Shown: positions 36,932 to 45,900 of the stretch, piece after piece | Layout of the letters: every line of letters starts with the position of its first letter | Numbering within the stretch: position 1 is the stretch's first letter | Made by a program: the position numbers and the translations under genes | Assembly: GCA_018398815.1 (NCBI GenBank) | Contig: CM031611.1 | Location: 43,376,937 to 43,440,936, forward strand | Reading direction: 5' to 3' | Source: Conus ventricosus | Lineage: Eukaryota > Mollusca > Gastropoda > Neogastropoda > Conidae | DNA length: 64,000 bases | Notes under the pieces: generated by a model | The model's database searches: none | The model's input: the letters and a program-made list of their open reading frames with translations, nothing else | What the model was told of the DNA's origin: nothing

Positions 36932-39900
36932 CGTGTACACATGTGCATGTAAGTGTGCATGTATGCTTTACATGGGCATATGCACACAAGCATGAATATG
37001 TGTGTGTGTGAGTAAATATGTTTATAAATATGTATGTCTATGATGTGCAGGTGTATGTGCTAGTGTGTGTGTGTATTGCGGATACAAGCACATACAAGTA
37101 TGAATGTTTGTGTACATGGTCGAACATGTTTGTGTAATTGTGTATCGGAAATGAAATGAGGTAGGGAACAGTAAACGATAAACAGTAAACAAGTGGGGTA
37201 TGTTTTGCTCCTATAAGGAAACCTAACACAGAGTAACTTTTATTCAAGACTGGCACAGCCTTTTAAACTTGAATAAAGTCAGACAAATACATAGACGAAC
37301 AATTTGTCTGACTTTATTCAAGTTTAAAAGGCTGTGCCAGTCTTGAATAAAAGTTACTCTGTGTTAGGTTTCCTTATGGGAGCAAAACATACCCCACTTG
37401 TTTACTGTTTATCGTTTACTGTTCCCTACCTCATTTCATTTCCGATTTTGCTTTGATTAAATTGAGGTTATTTGTATTTGTTTCTGTCCGTCTGTGTGTT
37501 TGTCTTTTGATCTCCCTTGCATCTTTGGGTGGATCCTCAGGCGTAGGCTCAAAGACTGTCCCCTACATTTTATATTATTTGCATAATGTCTTTAGTTTTA
37601 CAGCAACTTTTTTTCCTCCCCACACTTTCGTTTGGTTGCATTTACTACTCTTCGCTGGCTGCTCTGGGGGTGCTATTGGATTCTTTTTTGCACCCATGGT
37701 GGTGAGAACACCACAGTATTATGGACTGTGCTGTGTCTCTATTTGACGGCGGGAGCGCAGACACAACCAGCCTGGTCTCCCTGATGAGTCCCGATCCAGC
37801 GGGCGAAAGGCCTCCGAGCAGGCAATACAAATATATCTACCTTCAAAAGGGATTGCGATGGTTCCCTTATGCAGCTAGAGAAGAGTTTTCATATCTGTAA
37901 TATATTTTTTTTTTAATTTCATTTTCCCAGTTTCTCCATCTTCAAACTCCCTTCTCCCCTCCCCTCCCCTCAAGTCCAAATCTTTGCCAGACAGTTCAGT
38001 TGTTGGCCTGCGCTTGTTTTTCCCCCACTATTAGATTGTTCGTCTATTTATTTGTCTGACTTTATTCAAGTTTAAAAGGCTGTGCCAGTCTTGAATAAAA
38101 GTTACTCTGTGTTAGGTTTCCTTATGGGAGCAAAACATACCCCACTTGTTTACTGTTAATTGTGTATCAACAAACACATAAAAATGTAAATCGTTCGTAA
38201 TTCTTAATTGTTAAACCTGACGCACAGCTCATAGTTCAGGTAAAAAAACAGCAACACACACACAATTCTCTCTCTCTCACCCACACACTCACTCTCTCTC
38301 ACACTCACTCACTCACACACACATACACATACACACACACGCACACACACACACAAACTACACACACATACACACAAAGCAAGACTGACCAGTGGTTAGA
38401 ACGGATATGGATCTGCTCTCTTGTTTGCGTTTTCGAGACTTCCTGTTTGTTGTTTCAAACCATGTCAGCAGTTCCTCTCCTGGCTTGATATCCTGGAACA
38501 CAGCAGACATTTTCACTGAAAGGACATTCTAGGCAGCATGACAGACATCTCTTTATTCCGGCACTTTGGTTTATTCTAAGGTTTTTATGCCCTTTCCCGT
38601 TTATTCTACTATATCTCCCAAAATATCAAACACTGAACTGCCTTTTGCGGATGGGGGCTAGCGTGTGTGGGAGTGGGAGTGGGAGGTAATTTCCATTTTA
38701 AGAGAGTTGAAACCGAGTCCCATAACCTACTGCCACAGAGATATTGAACTGTTAAGGGTTCAACACGTCAACACCAATGCCAAAAGGGCCGCGAACTGCT
38801 CAGCGATTCTGCCTCCGCTGGCCAATTCGAAGATTTGACAAGGGTGCAACGTTATGGACCGCAGGACCCAACTTTTTCCTTCCACTGCCTTAACCTTCCC
38901 TTGACTGAATCAGGTACCCTATCCATCTACTGCTTGGTGGACAGAGACAGCTTTGCAAGCAAAAACCAAACCAGTCTGAACTAACAACCGTCAGTTCCAC
39001 AGCAGAATGCTCTAACCATGTGACTTTGGGTCCCTCTATAAACAAAAAAAATTGTTATGCTATGTGAGACATACCTCACAGACAAAAGTAAAAATGCAAG
39101 TCATACAATTTGCATTGTACATAGCAGCAGAAGAAGCCGCAGCAGTGAAGGTATACCAGTTCAGTGAAATCTCTTTAATGGCTTCTAAAAACAACGTTCT
39201 TTGTTCTCACTGTAGGGGAAAGAAGGGGCAGAGAGGGGAGGGGAGGGGTGGATGGAGTGGAACACGAGGGCTGTGTTAACTGCTGCCATCTAGTGGATTC
39301 TGTACACAATCTTCCATCAAGCTGAGAGAAGACAGAACCCAGATACTTCAAAAGGACTGAGTACACAATGCAGTTCCCCTAGTTAAGCTGTGTGTTTGAG
39401 GATCAGTGAAATCTACCAATACCTAACGAAACTACAGAAGAATCAATCCAATGCAATGAAATGTTGCAGAGGCAATGGGCAAGTGCAACAAAATTCTTCT
39501 TGCGATACTTTCAACAATATTGTGAAGGTGAACTTCAAACTTAAATGTAAGTTGCTTTGCAGCAAGCATGCAAAGGTGCTGACAATCAGCACTTTCCAGA
39601 GCAGAAACAAACACAAAAAAAAAACAGGAAGAAAAGCTGAATGCAATGACACTGTTGCAATGTAGCCAAAACCAAAAAAACTTGAGGGTATGGCAGATAG
39701 ACATCCATCCCATTTAGATCTTTAACAACTTGTCAAGCGTGGGATGGTCTCCCAATACCCATTGCCCACTCAACATCTTGCCTAATGTTATATTATGTAT
39801 AATAAATTTGGGGGCTGAACCAGTCCACCGCGTTCATCCATTCAGGGGAGGTAACTTCATTCAAGACTGGGAACTGCGGGCAGCGATACTCATTTAATGA

Positions 39901-42900
39901 AGACATGGTAGAAAGCTGTCACTCACACTCACTCACACACACACGCCCACATGAGCGCGCACACACACACACAGAGAACCTGTACTAAGTACGAATTTGT
40001 TTGTGATGCTAAAAAGATTTTTTAAATCAAAGACATGACTGTGTTATCTAGTTTTCAGTACAGCTGTAGCGTGGGTATGACAAATCAAACACACTTTTGA
40101 ATTCTTATCTACTTTCTAAACCTATCATGGAAAGGGAAAGCTCATGGGCACCCTGCATGAAAATCAATAGTCTCCATCCTGCAGAGTTGGAAGTTCTCCA
40201 TTGTCACGGACGTAAATACTTTTGGTTTGGAAGATAATTCATTTCTTTTTAAACCCAGTGTAAAGTGGAGTGTTACCAGTGACATCTTTACTACATTGGC
40301 CGGGTGTTGACCAGTGTGCTATTTGTGTCATCCAGGGTGCGCTACGTCCGTGCATTTTTGCTCTCATCCTCCAATATTTCTCTTCATTTTTTTTTTTTTA
40401 AAGCTTTCTTTTTCTGTTCTTTATCGTTTTCCACGTGGTTCATCAGCTGATGTCAGGTGCCACAGGTGAGCTGTTTTGTTACCTGTTGCCATCTTGGTTA
40501 GGTCAGTGGTGTGGCACTCATTGACGGACCGTCGAGTCGGAGAGATCTCTATCTCTGCTAGCTGGCCCACCTTTCTTTATTCCACTTCGGTGTGGATGGT
40601 GTGGAAGAGTCTTTCGCCCTTCAGCGGGTCGGAAAGTATTCCACGAGACACCTGGGATCCCTATCCCTGCCAGCTGGAAGAACCACCTTGGGTCGTCCGA
40701 CCTGGAGTCCCTTCGGTGTGGACCGGCACGGTTACGGCTGCCATCCTTCATTGGACTGGGGAGCGAACCGTTTCTCACCTCGCCCACCCGCCATTTTTGG
40801 TAACTATATGGTCTGTTTTGGACAGTTTTGTTTTATTTGGGTTTTCTAACCTTTCAGCGGTTTGAGAGGTTTTTCTTCTGCCTTCATATGCTGTTGGCTC
40901 GGGCACACCTTTTCTGTGTGTAACTGCTCCAAAGAAGGGGGGAGCAGGTATGGAAATGGTATCGAGATATGCGTCTTGTTGTAGAATTGTAGTAAAGCAT
41001 TTTCTTAATTGTGTTTTCGGTCCTTAGCGGCTAGGGATTCTGTTACTTTGGACTAAGTTGAAAATTGCTTACTATATGATATCCCTTCATTCCGGTCAAT
41101 GGAAGCTGTGTTTGTTGTTGTCTGATTACACAGGTTGAGTCAATGCTTATTTTCGCTCAATATGTGATTTGGGCCGGAAGGATATCAGAAATGTTAGTTT
41201 CATTTTCCTTGTTGCTTCACGGACACGAGACGGATCGGGGAACGAATGAGCGTGCGAACGGATAAACATTTAGACCGTGGAGTGTGGAATTCCTGCCTAT
41301 CGCCCCACTTGTGGTTCGTTCTCGTTGTGTCCTTGTCTTATATGTTTGTGTGACAGACGTGTGGATGAATTCTAATTGGTTTTATTCATTGGAGCTTTTG
41401 ACTAAGGAAGTTATCTTAGTATAGGTCAAATAAAAGCAAAAGAAAAGGGAAAGTTTTTATAGTTTATTTGCCCTTTTATAAGTGACAAAGACATTGTTGA
41501 CCTTATTACGGCATTGTGACCTTCGCACTGACGTACTGCCGGACCCACTATGTTGCCACACACTGACAAGGACTATAGGGAGATGACTTCTCATCTGGAG
41601 ACTGATCTCCGCTGTAGGGCGGGATTTGTTTTGCCTGTTTTTCTAAAGCTGCAGCCCGGTCTTTGGCTGCTGGAAGACCAGCGTCCACGGACCCTGCAGT
41701 CAGCATCCTGCGTCCCGGCACCAGTCGCTTTTCCAACCTGCGAACTGGAGGTGAACCTCGTCTCCTTTACTGGGACACCGGTTTCACCTCGGACTGGAAG
41801 ACCAGCCCACCACAAGCGTCACCCCTCTACAGGATCCACCTCCTACGAACCTCCTCGGTTCATGGATCTTGAGTTGAGTGCTCCATTTTGTGTGGTGTGG
41901 GTCTGGCGTGCGTGTGCGTGGGTTTAAAGCCGGTCAATGATTCGTTTTTTTTTTTGTTTGTTTGTTTTGTTTAATTCTAGTTGATTAGGTCCGTTGGATG
42001 CAGCATTGTTTCTAATACTGTCTTTCTTCTGTTATTTTGCTGAATGTTCTTGTGGTGTTTAGTGGGTTAGGTTGGGACAGTAGCGGGACCCCGGGATATT
42101 GAAGGGTTTTGTGGTCTATTCAATTTACTTTGTCCCCTAAGTCAGTTAGTGCTGAATAGTGCCTTTCTCTTCTATGCCCTAGTTACAGTTAGTGCTGAAT
42201 AGTGCCTTTCTCTTCTATGCCCTAGTTACAGTTAGTGCTGAATAGTGCCTTTCTCTTCTATGCCCTAGTTTTGTTTTTATTCTTTCCTTTCCTTTCTCGA
42301 CTATCTTTTCTCTTCTTTGTTATGACCCATACCCCATCTGGAGTGCTAGTGTGAGTGAATGATTGTATTGTGAATAAAAATATTGTCTAAAAATCTTCCT
42401 CTTGTGGTCTGGTGGTGTGAGGGATTGAGTGATCGCTCCGTTTCTGCCACTGCACATTCCCTGTATAAGAACCCCCCCTGTCAGGTGTACTCGCACGTGA
42501 CATCCATGATGGAACAAGCTTGAAATCATACTTCTGATCACCTCAGATCGAGCCAAGTTATGCTTCATAAATTATACACGCATATTGGAAGCACTTTATT
42601 TCCCCCCAGAATTTTTCCAAGATGACATCTGGTCATGAAATAACTGCTGATTTCCAACAACAACAAAATTTCTAAATCTTCACTGTGACCTGAAAACTCA
42701 ACAGTTTTGATTTGATAATGTCTCCGATGTTCACAGTTTCTGAAATCCATTTGATAATGTCTCTGATCTCGACAGTTTCTGAAATCTATTGATTCCAAGT
42801 TCACTACAGACATACTTTCACAGACACACAATAACATTTAAGTAAAAAACAAACAGGAACTTTCAGGAGAAAAAAAAGAAAGAAAGAAAAAAGAAAAAGC

Positions 42901-45900
42901 AGCACTAACCTTCAAGGCCTGATAAAAGATTTCGTTGCCTTCCTGAACAGACACGATGTTCTGTTCTTCATAGAAGCGTGCCGAATTGACGTAACGCATC
43001 CAGTTGCCTTTCTCTGGCTCCGTGGCATTGACCACATGCAGAGTCTGGTTGGTGTTACTGTCCAAGACCTTGAACAAAGGGTGGACATACCGCAAGTAGA
43101 AAATGTCACCACTTTCAGGTAATTACATTAAAATGAATACCCCTCCTCTCTCTCTATTTTTACTTTTGCTCTTTCTCCTTAACCATACCAACATGAATAT
43201 ACTGGATTCATCATATTACTTGCATAAATGTTCATTATTGCTAATTCTAACTCAACTGTAACATCAGAACCTTATGCTTCAATTATGCAAATTTTATTAC
43301 CCCTCCACTATCCGATCTCCATACATACATACATACACACTGAGATAAATCCTTCTAAACCAGGGAAGAGAGAGATACAGAGAGAGAGAGAGAGAGAGGG
43401 GGGGGGGGGGGGGGGGGGGGGGAGGAGAGAGATTCAGAGAGAGGTTTCCATCTCCACACACACAGAGATAAATTCTTCGAAACCAGGGAGAAGACAGACA
43501 GACAGACAGGACCGACAGTCAAACCAACTCACAGACAGACAGAGACATAGGGATACAAACAGACAGAAACAAAGACGGAGACAATGACTGTATGACCTAC
43601 ATGCACACATACTAAAATCAGCAGGCTACTGAACTTACATGCCATGCATATCTGAAGTCGATGTCTTTCTCTTTCTTCTCCAGTTCATCCTTGGTAATAA
43701 TTTCTCCCACAAATGGCCCAAACTTGCTGTCGATACTGATTGGCTCTTTACAGAACACACCTGGAAAATCAAAACAGATTACAAAGATCCATGAGTTTTA
43801 CATTAAAGAGCAAACAGTAAGGATCATCAGTATCACTCCAAGTATTTTCAATACAGCCAAAACCTGTGTTCCCCCATCCCCCACGCAAGTCTCTACCAGT
43901 CTTTCACACAAACTCTGTGAGTAGTAGAAATTTATTTTTTTTTAAAGAAAAAAAAAAGTGAGAGGCCACCAACATTGTGGCATGCAACGGAAACAATAAG
44001 TCCACAGACAAGTTTGATACCTCGATGCACAAATACAGGTAGGCAGCCCATGATCTCTTGACAGCTGGCAAGAAGTGAAGAGGATATGGAAAGCCAGCGA
44101 TGTGCATAACATCGTGAGATTCTACCAGGTAATGCTTCTATCAACAACAACAAAAATTGGAAAGCCAGTGATCAGCAGAACCAGAGACTCTACAGAGCCA
44201 TGACCAGAAACTCTACACCGTCATGTCGCTATAAAGGTGAGATGGACCTCTAGTGATTGTTGGAACCAGAAACTCTACACGGTCATGTTGCTATAAAGGA
44301 GAGATGGACCGCTACTGATTGTTGGAACCAGAAATTCTACACCGTCATGTTGCTATACAGGAAAGATGGACCGCCAGTGATTGTTGGAACCAGAAACTCT
44401 ACACCGTCATGTTGCTATGAAGAAGAGATGGACCGCGAGTGATTGTTGGAACCAGAAACTCTACACCGTCATGTTGCTTGCCATCAGAGATGGACAGCTA
44501 AGAGGCCAAAGGAGCCAGCAGGTCGACAAGGTCATGTTGCAATAAAGAAGAGGTGGAAAGCTGGTGATCAATGGAACACAGATTACAGGGTGATGCTGCA
44601 ATAAATAAGAGATGGTAAGCTATCAGTGTAACTACAAACTCTACTAGTCATGTGACTGTAAAGAAGAGATGAACAGCTAGAGATCAGTGTAACCACAGAC
44701 TCTGTGGTCATGTTGCTATGAAGAAGAAATGGAAAGCTGGTGATCAATGTGACTACAGACTCTGAGTTCATGTTGCTATTCAACAAGATAAAAAGGAGGA
44801 AAACGTGCTCAGCAAACCACAGACTCTACGAAGTCATGTTGTGATAATGAAGAGATGGAAAGCTTGCTATCACTTAATTAAACAAGACACTCCATAAATG
44901 GTCGTGGAAAAGGAGAGAGTTTGTGATCAGTGGAACAAAAGACCCAACAAGGGTGAGCAACGAGAAAGCCAATGATGACTGAAAAGCTGATCAAACACTA
45001 GTGATCAGTGAAACAAATGATGGAACATTAATGTTTAAACACAACAAAAAATGAAAGTCAGCAGTCATTGGGAAAAAACCCTCGAAGGACAGCTAGTGAT
45101 CAGTCGAACAAGACACTACAAGGTTGTAGCAATGAAAAGACAAAAAGCGATGGAAAACTAGACATTAGTTTTTTTTTTAAACAAGAAAAAAAGGACAGGT
45201 GATGGGGGTGGAAAACTACAAGTCAGTTATTAAAAAAAAGTGATGGAAAACTAGTCATCAGTGAAACAAGTAATGGAAAGCCAGTGATGCGTGAAAATGT
45301 GAAGGAAAACTAATGAGCAGTGAAACAAGTGGAGGAAACTTAGAAATCAAAAAAAAATTATGAAAAGTTAATGATCAGTGAAAATGTGAATGAAAACTAA
45401 TGATCACAGATCAGTGAAACAAGTGATGGAAAACTAATGATCTGTGAAACGAGTGATGGAAAACTAATGATTTGTGAAACAAGTGATGGAAAGCTAATGA
45501 CATGTGTAATCAGGATAGACTACTGGCTGACAGAGATGCAAAGCTATGGATCAGTATAACAATAGACTGACTCACAGAGATGGAAAGCTATGGATCAGTA
45601 CAATAACAGACTGACTCACAAAGATGGAAAGCTACGAATCAGTACAACAATAGACTGACTCACAGAGATGGAAAGCTATGGATCAGTACAATAACAGACC
45701 GACTCACAGAGATGGAAAGCTATGAATCAATAAAACCAGAGACTTCGGTATCTAACAGGTGAAAATCTTGACATCAGTGACAAGCCAGGAGACTGTAAAG
45801 GCCAGGTTTTCATCAACTGTCCTTGTTGCCCTCAATGTCAAGCCAGGTTTCCCAGCACATAAAGCACGTAAACTGCACATCACATACCAGTGCTTCTCCA

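Noticed and set aside
40476..41927. Open frames of 125-129 residues
   Set aside because: They lie inside the putative solo LTR and show no gag, pol or other domain.
42838..43095. Starting exon 3 at an upstream TTG or at the AG near 43112
   Set aside because: That start would be out of phase with exon 2 and would insert residues not expected in the PR fold. The AG before 43068 fits both phase and alignment.
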